DNA of 64,000 nucleotides from Parafannyhessea umbonata (GCF_012844235.1 NZ_JABAGR010000002.1:1-64000); one strand, 5' to 3'. Positions 7,377 through 16,837 are shown, counted from the stretch's first letter. Numbers and translations are program-made. The notes: generated from the sequence alone by a model not told the origin.

Positions 7377-10300
7377 GTGACGGAGAATTATCAGCACGGT
7401 TCCCATATCGCGGCAGCGGCAATAACCGCTGCGCTGTCCATTGCGATATCCCCCGCTGGAGTTGCACTCGCAAAGGAGCCTGCCGAGGACCAGGCTGCTG
7501 TCCAAATGGACAATACCTCCGCCTCTTCTATGGGGCATGCGCTGTCGAGTGACGCCAATTCAGAGCTTTCGGTAACCGCCACGGCTGAGGACGTCGACAG
7601 TGAAGCGAATGCGCTGGCAAGTGGTGAGGCTTCTCCCGAAAATGAGAGTGCCAATAATGTTTCGAGCAAACAAAGGAATATGGTTGGCGCAGAGTCTAAG
7701 GCGACGTTATCAAACGACGGGGGAATAGTCGCTAAGCCTTCAAGAGCACCTGCGGATCAATCCCTGCCCTCCGTTGTAAGTGACAATCATAATGAGCCAA
7801 GAACACTGGCGGAAATAGCCGCTGACAATAAAGGTGGCGCCATCGTCTCGGCGGGCACCTATGCAATAAAGAATCGCGGTAAGGCGCTTGACGTGAGTGG
7901 CGGGTCTGGTGCAGATGGCGCCAATGTACAGCTGTGGGAAGAGAACGGCACTGCTGCCCAGGAATGGAATGTGACCGTCGACGACGATGGCTTCATCACA
8001 TTGAAGAATCTGAAGTCGGGGAAGGCTCTAGATGTTTGCGGCGCTTCGGGAAAGCCTGGCGCAAACGTGCAGCAATATTCTCCAAACGGGACTGCCGCAC
8101 AGCGCTGGGCGGTTGAGAAGTGCAACGGGGCGCTCCGTCTTCGCTCGGCACTTGGATTCGACCTCGTTTTGGACGTGTGGGCGGGTTCAACGGCGAAGGG
8201 TGCAAATGTTCAGCTGTACACGGCAAACGGAACTGCGGCCCAAGCATGGGAGTTTGTGCGGCAGGAAGTGGGGGATATTGCCGCTCTCAATGCAGGAGGC
8301 GAGATTCTACCGTCGGACACGTATGTGATACAGGGTTCAGACTCCGGTGTGGTGCTGGAAATAGGTGGGGGATCGACTGCGAACGGCGCGAACGCAAACG
8401 TGTGGCGCGCGAATGGTTCGAGTGCGCAGATGTGGCGTGCAAGCGTCGACGAACTTGGCTATGTGACATTCGTTAACGTTCGATCGCAAAAGGCGCTAGA
8501 CGTTTCCTGCGGCAACGCGCGACGTGGGCAGAATGTTGACCAGTACGACCCGAATGGCACGGGTGCGCAAAAATGGATTGCTGAAAAGAAAGACGATGCA
8601 ATCGTCCTGCACTCCGCTCTCGACTATCGCCTTGTCTTGGACGTGAGCGGTGCGAACATGACTAACGGCACTAACGTCGCCCTGTGGGATGCCAACGATA
8701 CGACGGCCCAGTCCTGGCATGTATGGAGAGCATGCCCCGAAGTAACGGCTGCAGGACGCTCTGTTTCAGACGGTGTATATGTGGTGAGATCTGCGAAGAG
8801 CGGAAAGGTGTTGGATGTAAGCGGCGGCAGTCTATTTGACTGCGCGTCGGTCGGCACATATGCCGCAAACGGTACGGGTGCTCAGGCGTGGCGCGTTAAG
8901 CTCGATTCCGACGGTTTCTATGAGGTTAGGAACGCCCAAAGCGGAAGGTGCTTGGATGTTGTTGACCGTGTGGTAATTCCCGGTGCATCAATCCAGCAGT
9001 GGGGATTGAGCGGACAGAGGTGGAACATAGTCGGCGACCCTACTGGCAAGGCCTTCAGAATTGTATCCGAGGTGAGCGGTCTTGCATTATCGGTCAAGCC
9101 AGACGGGGGCCTTACAACGGCTAAGGTGAACCCTGGGGACGAGTCTCAGCTCTTTGATTTTGGGGAGGCGACGCTTCCCGCACTGGCGGATGGATGGAAG
9201 ACACTTACCGCATTTGGCACTGGAAAGGTGTTGGACGTTCCCGGTGGGTCCACCAAAGAGGGCGTTGCCGTGCAGACCTACACGCCAAACGGGTCTAGGG
9301 CGCAAAGCTGGTGGACTCGTAGGCAGAAGGATGGCTCGTATACTCTTCAGGCCAGCAACTCCGGTCTCTATCTTTCCGAGGCCGGCGGTGCCAAGATGGA
9401 GAAGGATGCCGGCTCTTCCAGCAGGTGGAACCTCGATTGGGGCGAGACGGGCGGATATGTTCTCAAGAACGTTCTGTCTGGCGTCCAGATGGCAGCAGAC
9501 AACGTCGTATCGTGGCTCTTCTCGGCTACGACATCGGGTATTAAGGCCGGGTTCTATGAGATCGCATCCACTCTGGACCAGACTAAGAGGCTCGACGTTG
9601 CGGGCGGCAGCAAAGGCGCGGGCTCAAACGTACAGTCGTATGCAAGCAACGGCTCACTTGCGCAGAGGTACTGGATAAGGTCTGCGGGAGGGGATAGCTT
9701 CACGATTACCAACTGCAACTCCGACCTTAACTTGGATGTGAGTGGGGCTGGCACTGCAGACGGCACGAATGTTCAGCAGTACTACCGGTCCTCGTCCTCG
9801 GCGCAGAGGTTCCGCTTTACCATGGGCGAATCGGGCCTCGAGATTCGGTCCGTGCTCGGAGACGTCGTTCTTGACATTTCGGGCGCATCCAAATCTAACG
9901 GGGCAAACGTGCAGATATGGCACTCTAACGGAACCGCGGCACAGTCGTGGGTCCTGATCGAGGCGGCTGCCCCTGCGAAGATGGGCTGGCAAAACCCCAG
10001 TTGGATGTATCAGGTTAGTTGGTACAACGTCCCCTCGTCTCCCTATGCGAGCGGAATCTTCAGGTACATGTCCCCGTCGTCGGTGGGTATCGAAGACACC
10101 CGTGACCAGGTTATCAACGCCTTCGTACGGCGTGCATACGACTATCTGGGTACGCCGTATCGCTGGAACTATGCATGCGCTCCGGGTGTGGGTGTGGACT
10201 GCGTTGGCTTGGTCATGCAGTGCGCATATGCTTGCGGCATGAACCTTGGACTGGGTACCGGGGCGTACGACTTCAACCCGTACGCCCACTATGCCACGGG

Positions 10301-10532
10301 AAACAATGGTTGGCACAGCCATGACGCCAACAACTTCTGGAACGGCGGGAAGGGCATGCACCTTGGTATCGGTGCGCGTCAAAAGGGCGACCTCATTTCT
10401 TGGAACGGGCATATCGCCATCTATATTGGTGGTGACCGTATCATCGAGGCGCCGGGGTTTGGCCAGAGCGTGAGAATATCGAGTGTCTGGGCGTATGGCA
10501 CTCCGAGGGGCGTCATCAGGATCTTTGGGTAG
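7377..10532 (+). CDS. Secreted ricin-lectin repeat protein with NlpC/P60 peptidase domain
   Basis: This 1051-residue exported protein was probably built to bind and cut cell-wall material. It starts at GTG 7377 after CAGGAGA. Residues 1-32 form a Sec signal peptide ending SPAGVALA. A low-complexity linker leads into about 14 ricin-type repeats (residues ~160-860). Most end in the QxW motif (GTAAQEW, GTAAQRW, GSSAQMW, GSRAQSW), enough for four to five beta-trefoils that would bind carbohydrate. The C-terminal ~140 residues are an NlpC/P60 cysteine peptidase with Cys942 (GVDCVGL), His1012 (NGHIAIYIGG) and Glu1024 (IIEAPG). No sorting motif or C-terminal helix is seen, so it is probably released or held by lectin binding. 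The substrate is inferred from the family: peptidoglycan stem peptides. Confidence 0.88.
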   Translation: MTENYQHGSHIAAAAITAALSIAISPAGVALAKEPAEDQAAVQMDNTSASSMGHALSSDANSELSVTATAEDVDSEANALASGEASPENESANNVSSKQRNMVGAESKATLSNDGGIVAKPSRAPADQSLPSVVSDNHNEPRTLAEIAADNKGGAIVSAGTYAIKNRGKALDVSGGSGADGANVQLWEENGTAAQEWNVTVDDDGFITLKNLKSGKALDVCGASGKPGANVQQYSPNGTAAQRWAVEKCNGALRLRSALGFDLVLDVWAGSTAKGANVQLYTANGTAAQAWEFVRQEVGDIAALNAGGEILPSDTYVIQGSDSGVVLEIGGGSTANGANANVWRANGSSAQMWRASVDELGYVTFVNVRSQKALDVSCGNARRGQNVDQYDPNGTGAQKWIAEKKDDAIVLHSALDYRLVLDVSGANMTNGTNVALWDANDTTAQSWHVWRACPEVTAAGRSVSDGVYVVRSAKSGKVLDVSGGSLFDCASVGTYAANGTGAQAWRVKLDSDGFYEVRNAQSGRCLDVVDRVVIPGASIQQWGLSGQRWNIVGDPTGKAFRIVSEVSGLALSVKPDGGLTTAKVNPGDESQLFDFGEATLPALADGWKTLTAFGTGKVLDVPGGSTKEGVAVQTYTPNGSRAQSWWTRRQKDGSYTLQASNSGLYLSEAGGAKMEKDAGSSSRWNLDWGETGGYVLKNVLSGVQMAADNVVSWLFSATTSGIKAGFYEIASTLDQTKRLDVAGGSKGAGSNVQSYASNGSLAQRYWIRSAGGDSFTITNCNSDLNLDVSGAGTADGTNVQQYYRSSSSAQRFRFTMGESGLEIRSVLGDVVLDISGASKSNGANVQIWHSNGTAAQSWVLIEAAAPAKMGWQNPSWMYQVSWYNVPSSPYASGIFRYMSPSSVGIEDTRDQVINAFVRRAYDYLGTPYRWNYACAPGVGVDCVGLVMQCAYACGMNLGLGTGAYDFNPYAHYATGNNGWHSHDANNFWNGGKGMHLGIGARQKGDLISWNGHIAIYIGGDRIIEAPGFGQSVRISSVWAYGTPRGVIRIFG

Positions 10533-10688
10533 GATTTGGAATCTGACGCGTTGTGCGGTGCCTGCTCCTGTGGGTGGGTACCGCATTCGTCTTGGCATCA
10601 TGCGGAGGATGCTTGCGTGCGTCGCATTGGGGTATCCTACTAGGAAGCGACTCGATTGGCCGGGTGGCGTACGTGCGGAAGGTGTCTT

Positions 10689-11567
10689 ATGGGGTTCTTC
10701 AAGCGGCTCTGCCTGTTTGTGTTTGGCCTGGCCGGACTTCTGGCCCTGACGGCCTTGGTCCTGCCGTGGTTTGGCCCGTGGACCAGCGAGGCCACGGCCC
10801 TTCTAGGGGTGGACGAGTACTACATCGCCGTGGAGGCGCTGGTGCTGGTCACGGCACTAGGGTGCCTGATCTGCCTGCTGAGGTCCGTCTTCAAGCGCAA
10901 CCGCAAGACCGTCATCGTGGCGAAGGAGGGCGGCGACCAGATCACCGTGACGCGCGACGCCATCGCGTCGCAGGCGACGCACGTGATCGAGGAGGACGGC
11001 GTCTACACCGCCAAGCGCGTGAGCGTCTGGGCCAAGAAGCGTGGGCACGTCCGCGTGGCTGCCCGCGTGCAGCCACTGATGACGGTGGACACCGTGGCAG
11101 CGGGCAAGGACCTGCACGACCGCTTGGTTGCCGGCCTCACGACCGTGTGCGGCGACAACGTGGACAGCGTGGACCTGGAGTTCCTGAATGCTGCGGAGTA
11201 CGCCCCGACCTCGGCCCCGGCCGACGACTACGCGTTTGCGGCCAGCGACCTGGGTGCGAGTTCCTCGAGCACCGTCGATTACACGGCTGCAACCGTGGCT
11301 GCCGACTCAAGTGGCGACGACGGTCCTGTCGAGGCTGCGACGGCGGCGGCTGATTCGCCGGCGGATGGCGCTGCCGAGAAGGAGCCGGAGGCTGCGGGCG
11401 ACGGTACGGATGCTGCGTCCGACGCAACGCCGTCGACGCCGGCGTCAGCTCCGGCTGAGGGCGATGCGAAATCTAACAACGATGCGCCAGAAGTCGAGGG
11501 ATCCGAGATCACGGTTCCCATGGCCCGCTATGCCGGCAAGGACAGCGAGACCACGGGGGAGGAGTAG
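10689..11567 (+). CDS. Alkaline shock response membrane anchor protein AmaP
   Basis: AmaP tethers Asp23-type proteins to the membrane. The ATG at 10689 follows GGAAGG; an upstream in-frame GTG-type start would add an unlikely leader. Two membrane helices are evident (FKRLCLFVFGLAGLLALTAL and AVEALVLVTALGCLICLL). A basic cytoplasmic domain follows (FKRNRKTVIVAKEGG...AARVQPLMTVDT), then a ~110-residue Ala/Asp/Ser-rich acidic tail that is probably disordered. It heads a run with DUF2273 and Asp23 genes, the canonical partners. A 200-bp segment recurs in the pseudogene at 6885-7084. Confidence 0.85.
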   Translation: MGFFKRLCLFVFGLAGLLALTALVLPWFGPWTSEATALLGVDEYYIAVEALVLVTALGCLICLLRSVFKRNRKTVIVAKEGGDQITVTRDAIASQATHVIEEDGVYTAKRVSVWAKKRGHVRVAARVQPLMTVDTVAAGKDLHDRLVAGLTTVCGDNVDSVDLEFLNAAEYAPTSAPADDYAFAASDLGASSSSTVDYTAATVAADSSGDDGPVEAATAAADSPADGAAEKEPEAAGDGTDAASDATPSTPASAPAEGDAKSNNDAPEVEGSEITVPMARYAGKDSETTGEE

Positions 11568-11570
11568 AGC

Positions 11571-11930
11571 ATGACGGACACCAAGCCCAGGCTCACAATA
11601 GAGGGCGAGAAGGACGAGCGTGCCAACGGAGCGACCGCAGGCGGAAGCGCTGCCAACGGCGGGGCCGGCGGCAAAGGGGGCAATCCCTTCTCGCATGCGC
11701 GCGAGGCGACTGCGGCATGGCTTTCTGGCAACTTTCCCGGGCACGAGAACGCGGTGTTCGGCGGCATCTGCGGGCTGATTGTTGCGGTGCTGGTGTTTGC
11801 CATCGGCTTCTTGCGGACGCTCTTTGTGCTGCTGTGCGTACTGGTGGGCGTGGCCATTGGGCAGTACCTGGACGGGAACCCGACCGTGGTGAAGGCCGTC
11901 CGCAAGTTCTTTGGCAACGACGGCGAGTAG
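11571..11930 (+). CDS. DUF2273 small integral membrane protein
   Basis: This is a 119-residue protein. Its C-terminal half has one or two membrane segments (AVFGGICGLIVAVLVFAIGF and LFVLLCVLVGVAIGQYLDG), the pattern of DUF2273 proteins encoded beside asp23. The ~55-residue N-terminal part is Gly/Ala-rich and longer than usual; it contains GEKDER, encoded by one copy of the dispersed GGGCGAGAAG motif. It starts three bases after the amaP stop, so it is almost certainly in the same operon. Its role is inferred only from the conserved gene pairing with the Asp23/AmaP envelope-stress module. Confidence 0.8.
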   Translation: MTDTKPRLTIEGEKDERANGATAGGSAANGGAGGKGGNPFSHAREATAAWLSGNFPGHENAVFGGICGLIVAVLVFAIGFLRTLFVLLCVLVGVAIGQYLDGNPTVVKAVRKFFGNDGE

Positions 11931-11994
11931 TAAAGACCGAGGCCGGCGCGCGCCGGCGACCGATACGGAACGACCCGTCCGAGAGGAGAGGGCA

Positions 11995-12669
11995 ATGTCC
12001 AACAAGAGGAATTCCAGGAAGTTTGGCGAGGCGAAGCCTGCGGAGGACGCCGCCGTAGCCGACTACGAGACGAGTGACGATTCGGCGGCGGATGTCGCTA
12101 CCGCGGGCGATGACTCTGCGGCAGGGGAGGCGCCGGAGGCCGGCGAGGAGCCCGAGACCATAGTTGCGAGCGTGGAGGCGAGCCAGGACGCCGCACAGGA
12201 GCAGGCCGAGGCTGCGGCCGAGGAGGACTTGGACGGCGAGGACTCGCTCACGTTCAGCAACGGCGTGATCGAGAAGATCGTGGCCATCGCGATGCACGAC
12301 GTGCCGGGCGTCATCGGTATGAAGGGCGGCTGGCTCAACCGCGTGCAGGACGTGATCGGCGTGAGCGACTCGCGCAAGGGCGTGAGCGTGGAGGTGACGC
12401 CGGACGCGTCTGTGCGCGTGAACATAAGCGTGCTGATTGAGTACGGTGCGTACGCCCCGCAGGTGTTCGAGGACGTGAAGAAGGCCGTCGTGAAGAACGT
12501 CACGGGCATGACGGGGCTTTCCGTCGCAGGAGTGAACCTGCGCATCGAGGACGTGCTGACGGCCGACGAGGTCGCCGCGCGCAACAAGGCCGAGAAGGTT
12601 GCCGAGGACAAGGCCCTGGCGGAGGCTGCCGAGGCCGCGACCGCCGCCGGCGACGAGGCGGCGGAGTAG
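11995..12669 (+). CDS. Asp23/Gls24 family envelope stress protein
   Basis: The start is ATG 11995 behind GAGAGGAGAG. The first ~85 residues are an acidic Ala/Glu/Asp-rich extension. The Asp23 core follows (LTFSNGVIEKIVAIAMHDV, then GVSVEVTPDASVRVNISVL, then VKKAVVKNVTGMTGLSVAGV, where Gly-Leu plus Val-x-Val strands are family landmarks). A charged Ala/Glu tail closes it. The protein is cytoplasmic and is thought to be recruited to the membrane by AmaP. It is followed within two bases by murT, so the operon links the envelope-stress scaffold to lipid II modification. Confidence 0.88.
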   Translation: MSNKRNSRKFGEAKPAEDAAVADYETSDDSAADVATAGDDSAAGEAPEAGEEPETIVASVEASQDAAQEQAEAAAEEDLDGEDSLTFSNGVIEKIVAIAMHDVPGVIGMKGGWLNRVQDVIGVSDSRKGVSVEVTPDASVRVNISVLIEYGAYAPQVFEDVKKAVVKNVTGMTGLSVAGVNLRIEDVLTADEVAARNKAEKVAEDKALAEAAEAATAAGDEAAE

Positions 12670-12671
12670 CC

Positions 12672-14021
12672 GTGGGGGCAAGGTCGGCCGTTGCCGTGGG
12701 TGCGGGGCGGCTTTTCCACTGGGGACTGAGCAGCGTCCTGCACCGCAGCGCATCGCAGCTGCCGGGGCGCATTGCCCTGGGCATCGACCCCAGCCTGATG
12801 GGCGAGCTCTCGCACAAGCTGCGCAAGGGCGCCATCGTGGTATGCGGTACGAACGGCAAGACCACCACGAACAACGTGCTGGCGTCCTCCATAGAGGCTG
12901 CCGGCAGCACCGTGCTGTGCAACCGCGCGGGCGCGAACATGGCCGCGGGCGTGACGTCTGCCCTTCTCCCCGGGAAGCGTGCGGACTGGGCCGTGATGGA
13001 GGCGGACGAGCTTTCCACGGTGCACATACTGCCGAACCTGCGCCCGCGCTACCTGGTGCTGCTGAACCTGTTTCGCGACCAGCTGGACCGTGCGGGAGAG
13101 ATCGACCACGTGCAGGACACGATCGTGCGGGCGCTGGGGTCGTCCCCGGAGACGACGCTGCTTGTGTGTGGCGACGACCCGCTGAGCATGGGCGTGGCGC
13201 GGCGCGCGGCGCAGGCGGGCACCAAGGTGCTCGCGTTTGGCGTGGACGAGGACCTGCACCTGCCGGCGGACCGCGTGCCGGAGGCGCGCTTCTGCCAGGT
13301 GTGCGGCGCCGAGCTTGAGTACGAGTGGCGCTCGTACGCGCAGCTGGGCAAGTTCCGCTGCCCGAACGGCGACTTCGAGCGCCCGGAGCTTGACTTCAGG
13401 GCGACGGGCGTGCGCGTTGACCGCACCGGCGTGTCGTTTGACGTCGAGGGCCTGGGGCTGGACGGCAAGGTCCACCTGAGGGCGGGCTTTGGCGGCGTGT
13501 ACATGGCGTACAACCTGCTGGCCGCGTTTGCCGCGGCATCGCTTGCGGGCGTGACGGGCGAGCAGTTCCAGCGGACGCTCGACGGCTACCACCCGGAAAA
13601 CGGGCGCCTGCAGCACTTTGAGGTGGGCGGTCGCGAGGTGGTGCTGAACCTTGCGAAGAACCCCACCGGCTTCAACCAGAACATTTCGCTCCTGCTTGCG
13701 GACGACCGCGAGAAGGCGGCGTACTTCGTGATAAACGACGATTTCAACGACGGCAAGGACATCAGCTGGATCTGGGACGTTGACTTCGAGCGGCTGGCGG
13801 CGGAGCACATCCGCGTGGTCTGCGGCGGGCACCGTGCGAACGACGTGCAGGTGCGCCTGAAGTACGCCGGCATCAAGGCTGACATCGCGGGCAGCGTGGG
13901 TGACGCGCTGGGCCGCGTCAGCGACATGGGGCTGGCGTGCCCGCTGTACGTGCTCACGAACTACAGCGCGCTCTGGCCGGCGAAGGCCGAGCTCGAGAGG
14001 ATGGGTGAGCGTCATGACTAG
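12672..14021 (+). CDS. Lipid II isoglutaminyl synthase, subunit MurT
   Basis: MurT is the Mur-ligase-like subunit that activates the D-Glu alpha-carboxylate of lipid II for amidation by GatD. The start is GTG 12672. The P-loop GTNGKTT is at residues 59-65, followed by the Mur-ligase centre and the C-terminal DUF1727 region (LNLAKNPTGFNQN). The zinc-ribbon insertion has CQVC and then FRCPNGDF. Family members normally have a second CxxC there, so the fourth Cys is replaced by Gly. The DNA is unambiguous (tgcccgaacggc). Zinc may be lost or held by another ligand. gatD overlaps its end by 8 bp, as expected for a stoichiometric pair. Confidence 0.93.
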   Translation: MGARSAVAVGAGRLFHWGLSSVLHRSASQLPGRIALGIDPSLMGELSHKLRKGAIVVCGTNGKTTTNNVLASSIEAAGSTVLCNRAGANMAAGVTSALLPGKRADWAVMEADELSTVHILPNLRPRYLVLLNLFRDQLDRAGEIDHVQDTIVRALGSSPETTLLVCGDDPLSMGVARRAAQAGTKVLAFGVDEDLHLPADRVPEARFCQVCGAELEYEWRSYAQLGKFRCPNGDFERPELDFRATGVRVDRTGVSFDVEGLGLDGKVHLRAGFGGVYMAYNLLAAFAAASLAGVTGEQFQRTLDGYHPENGRLQHFEVGGREVVLNLAKNPTGFNQNISLLLADDREKAAYFVINDDFNDGKDISWIWDVDFERLAAEHIRVVCGGHRANDVQVRLKYAGIKADIAGSVGDALGRVSDMGLACPLYVLTNYSALWPAKAELERMGERHD

Positions 14022-14760
14022 CGGCAGGACCCTGCGAATCGCCCACCTGTACCCGGAGCTCTTGAACCTGTACGGCGACTCGGGAAACATACTCGTCCTC
14101 AAGAGCCGCATGGCCTGGCGCGGCATAGAGCCGCAGGTGATGGAGGTCCACGTGGACGACCGCCCGTCCTTCTCGGGCGTGGACATCGTCTTCATTGGCG
14201 GAGGCTCGGACCGCGAGCAGAAGATCGTGTGCGACAAGCTTCTGGCGGAGCAGGCGGAGCTGAAGGCGTACGTGGAGGACGGCGGCGTGCTGGGCGCCGT
14301 CTGCGGAGGCTACCAGCTGCTGGGCGAGAGTTACCTCATGGGGGACGAGAAGGTCCCGGGGCTCGAGCTCGTGGACCTGTACACGGACCGGGGCGAGCCC
14401 CGGCTGATAGGCAACATCGCGGTGGAGAGCCGCATTAGCCCGCAGCCCATCGTGGGCTACGAGAACCACGGCGGCCGCACGCACCTGGGGCCGGGCGTGG
14501 AGCCGATGGGCAAGGTGCTGTACGGCCACGGGAACGACGGCGAGTCCGGCTACGAGGGCTGCCTGTACAAGAACGTCGTGGGCACGTACGTGCACGGGCC
14601 GCTCCTGCCCAAGAACCCGGGCGTCGCGGATTACCTGATAGCGCGCGCACTGCAGAGGAAGTATGGTAGTGGTGAGCTGGAGCCCCTGGACGACGCGGAG
14701 GAGCTTGCGGCCAACAAGGTAATGTACGACCGCCTGATGGCGGGCGAGGTAGAGGAGTGA
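14014..14760 (+). CDS. Lipid II isoglutaminyl synthase, glutaminase subunit GatD
   Basis: GatD is the class I-like glutaminase that supplies ammonia to MurT. The start is ATG 14014 inside the murT 3' end; a GTG nine bases earlier is possible. The protein has 248 residues, as usual. The nucleophile is Cys97 in GAVCGGYQLLGESY and the catalytic His is His194 in GTYVHGPLLPKNP. The N-terminal HLYPELLNLYGDSGNILVL is highly characteristic of GatD/CobQ-like amidotransferases. Together with MurT it converts iso-Glu to iso-Gln in lipid II, which supports cross-linking. Confidence 0.95.
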   Translation: MTSGRTLRIAHLYPELLNLYGDSGNILVLKSRMAWRGIEPQVMEVHVDDRPSFSGVDIVFIGGGSDREQKIVCDKLLAEQAELKAYVEDGGVLGAVCGGYQLLGESYLMGDEKVPGLELVDLYTDRGEPRLIGNIAVESRISPQPIVGYENHGGRTHLGPGVEPMGKVLYGHGNDGESGYEGCLYKNVVGTYVHGPLLPKNPGVADYLIARALQRKYGSGELEPLDDAEELAANKVMYDRLMAGEVEE

Positions 14761-14762
14761 GC

Positions 14763-15689
14763 ATGGAGAAGGTCATCGTCTTCGGTAGCTTGAGCATGGA
14801 CATGTCCGTTAAGTGTCGCGCCATTCCGCACAGGGGAGAGACCGCCGTGGGCAGCGACTTCCTGACCACGCCCGGCGGCATGGGCGGAAACCAGGCCGTG
14901 ATGTGCTCCAGGATGGGCGCGGACACGTTCATGGTGGGCAAGGTGGGAGACGACGCCTATGGCCGCGAGCTCATGGCGTCGCTCGCGCGGCACGGCGTGA
15001 TCTGCTCGAACGTGAGCCTCTCTGCGGACGAGCACACGGGAATCGGCCTGGTGATGCGCGGCGAGGGCGACAACCGTGCCGTGTACGACCCGGGCGCGAA
15101 CGCCACCATCACGTACAAGGAGGTGCGCGCCGCCATCCACGGCCTTGCGGGCAAGGACAACGTCTTCTTGTGCCAGCTGGGCTGCGATCTCGAGGCCACG
15201 ATGCAGTCCATCCTGTGCGCTAAGCGCAATGGGCTGTTCACCATCCTGAACGCGACGCCGGCGCGCAGCATCCCGGAGGAGGTGTACCAGGCGCTGGACG
15301 TCCTGTGCATCAACGAGGGCGAGTGCGAGTTCCTGAGCGGCATCAGCTGCATGGACGACGCCTCGCGCGAGAAGGCGCTGCGCTTCTTCGAGCGTCGCGG
15401 CGTGGGGCACGCCGTCATCACGCTCGGCCGTCGCGGATCGGTCACGCTGGTGGACGACAAGATGGTCAAGGTGCCATGCTTCTCCGTCGAGACCGTGGAC
15501 ACCACGGGCGCGGGCGACGCGTACGTGGGCGAACTGGCGGCCCACCTCTGCTTTGGCGGCGACATCCAGGAGAGCATGGTGTACGCCTCCGCCGCCGCGG
15601 CCCTCTGCGTGACGAAGGTGGGCGCGCAGGCCGCGATGCCCACGTTCGCGGAGGTGGAGAAGTTCATGAAGGCTTACAAGGGCGAGTAG
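14763..15689 (+). CDS. PfkB-family carbohydrate kinase (ribokinase-like)
   Basis: This 308-residue sugar kinase has the PfkB signature near the N-terminus (TTPGGMGGNQAV) and the C-terminal anion-hole and catalytic motif DTTGAGDAYVGELAAHL, with the catalytic Asp in GAGD. Ribokinase is the closest general type, but specificity cannot be read from sequence. The start is ATG 14763 because GAGGAG ends seven bases before it; a GTG at 14757 overlaps the gatD stop but is too close to that site. The gene appears co-transcribed with murT-gatD. Confidence 0.85.
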   Translation: MEKVIVFGSLSMDMSVKCRAIPHRGETAVGSDFLTTPGGMGGNQAVMCSRMGADTFMVGKVGDDAYGRELMASLARHGVICSNVSLSADEHTGIGLVMRGEGDNRAVYDPGANATITYKEVRAAIHGLAGKDNVFLCQLGCDLEATMQSILCAKRNGLFTILNATPARSIPEEVYQALDVLCINEGECEFLSGISCMDDASREKALRFFERRGVGHAVITLGRRGSVTLVDDKMVKVPCFSVETVDTTGAGDAYVGELAAHLCFGGDIQESMVYASAAAALCVTKVGAQAAMPTFAEVEKFMKAYKGE

Positions 15690-15722
15690 CCGCCCTTCTA
15701 GCGCGGACGCGACGGTCTTGGC

Positions 15723-16757
15723 TTGACGGGCAGGCGGACAATCGACTGGTTTGAGTGGGCGAGGGCCTTGGGGGCCCTCGCCATCGTCGCATTGCACGCG
15801 ATGCGCGCGACTGAGCTGGCGCCCGGGCTTGCCGCCGCGCATCCAACGCTTTTTTGGGTCGAGGGCATCGTGCAGATTCCGCTTGCCCGCTGGGCGGTGC
15901 CGGTGTTCTTCATGATGTCCGGCGCGCTGATTCTGGACCCTGGGCGAGAAATGCCCCTTCGCAAGGTGGGGCGCTACATCTGGCGGATGGCGTTCGTCCT
16001 GCTGACGGTTGGGTTTGCGTTCTGCCTTATGGAGACCGTCGCGAAGAATCCCGGCCCTGCGGGTACGTATGCGCTGACGCCGCCCATGGTGGGGACGTCC
16101 CTCATGCACCTTCTGGAGGGGAAGTCCTGGGACCACCTGTGGTACCTGTACGCGCTCATCGGGCTGTACCTGCTCACGCCCGTGCTGCGGCCGTTTGTGC
16201 GGGATGCCGGCCGGCGCGAGCTGGGACTTGTCGTGCTCTTGGCGTGGGCGCTGCTTGCGCTGGTGCCTGCGGCGAACCTTGTGCTGGGCGTGAGACTGTA
16301 CCGCTTTGTGACGCTGGACGCGTCCGTCGCATACTACCTAGCGGGCTACTATGCCTACAACTACCTTGAGCTTGACTGGCGCGTCGTGGCGGCCGGCCTT
16401 GCGTCGCTCGTGCTCGCGTGCCTGCCAAACGCGCTGTCTGCGGGCTCCCTTGCGGGCGTGCTGTCGCTTCCCCAGTATGGCGTTGTCATGCCGTACGCGC
16501 TGCTCGTGTTCCTGCTGCTGCGCAGGATGCTCGACGTGCCGATGGAGCGCCATCCCGTGGCCCGTGCGCTTGCGAGGGACAGCTTTGGCATCTACCTGAT
16601 GCACCCGCTCTTTGGCCACCTGGCGATTTGGTTTATTGACTACCGGGCGCTTTCCGTCCCCGCGCTGCAGGCGGGCATCTTTGTGGCGGGCGTGCTGGGC
16701 TCCGTCGTGCTGACCCGCGCACTGAGGTTGCTGCCGGGGTTTAGGGACAAGATTTAG
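15723..16757 (+). CDS. Acyltransferase 3 family membrane protein
   Basis: This is an integral membrane acyltransferase-3 protein of 344 residues. The N-terminus has the family pattern (IDWFEWARALGALAIVALHAM, with R and H in the first helix). About ten hydrophobic helices follow (e.g. VPVFFMMSGALIL and FGIYLMHPLFGHL, the latter resembling the C-terminal YLxHP feature). The start is taken as TTG 15723, 33 bases after the kinase stop; no strong ribosome-binding site is seen. Its position after murT-gatD suggests surface glycan or wall modification. Unlike the AT-rich homologue at 4518, its composition matches the host. Confidence 0.8.
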   Translation: MTGRRTIDWFEWARALGALAIVALHAMRATELAPGLAAAHPTLFWVEGIVQIPLARWAVPVFFMMSGALILDPGREMPLRKVGRYIWRMAFVLLTVGFAFCLMETVAKNPGPAGTYALTPPMVGTSLMHLLEGKSWDHLWYLYALIGLYLLTPVLRPFVRDAGRRELGLVVLLAWALLALVPAANLVLGVRLYRFVTLDASVAYYLAGYYAYNYLELDWRVVAAGLASLVLACLPNALSAGSLAGVLSLPQYGVVMPYALLVFLLLRRMLDVPMERHPVARALARDSFGIYLMHPLFGHLAIWFIDYRALSVPALQAGIFVAGVLGSVVLTRALRLLPGFRDKI

Positions 16758-16837
16758 GGCTGAGATTTCGCGCGCGGCCATGGTTCCCGTGACGCCACCA
16801 TGTCCGAGGGCCGTGGTTGGGGTTTGAGGAGCGTAGT

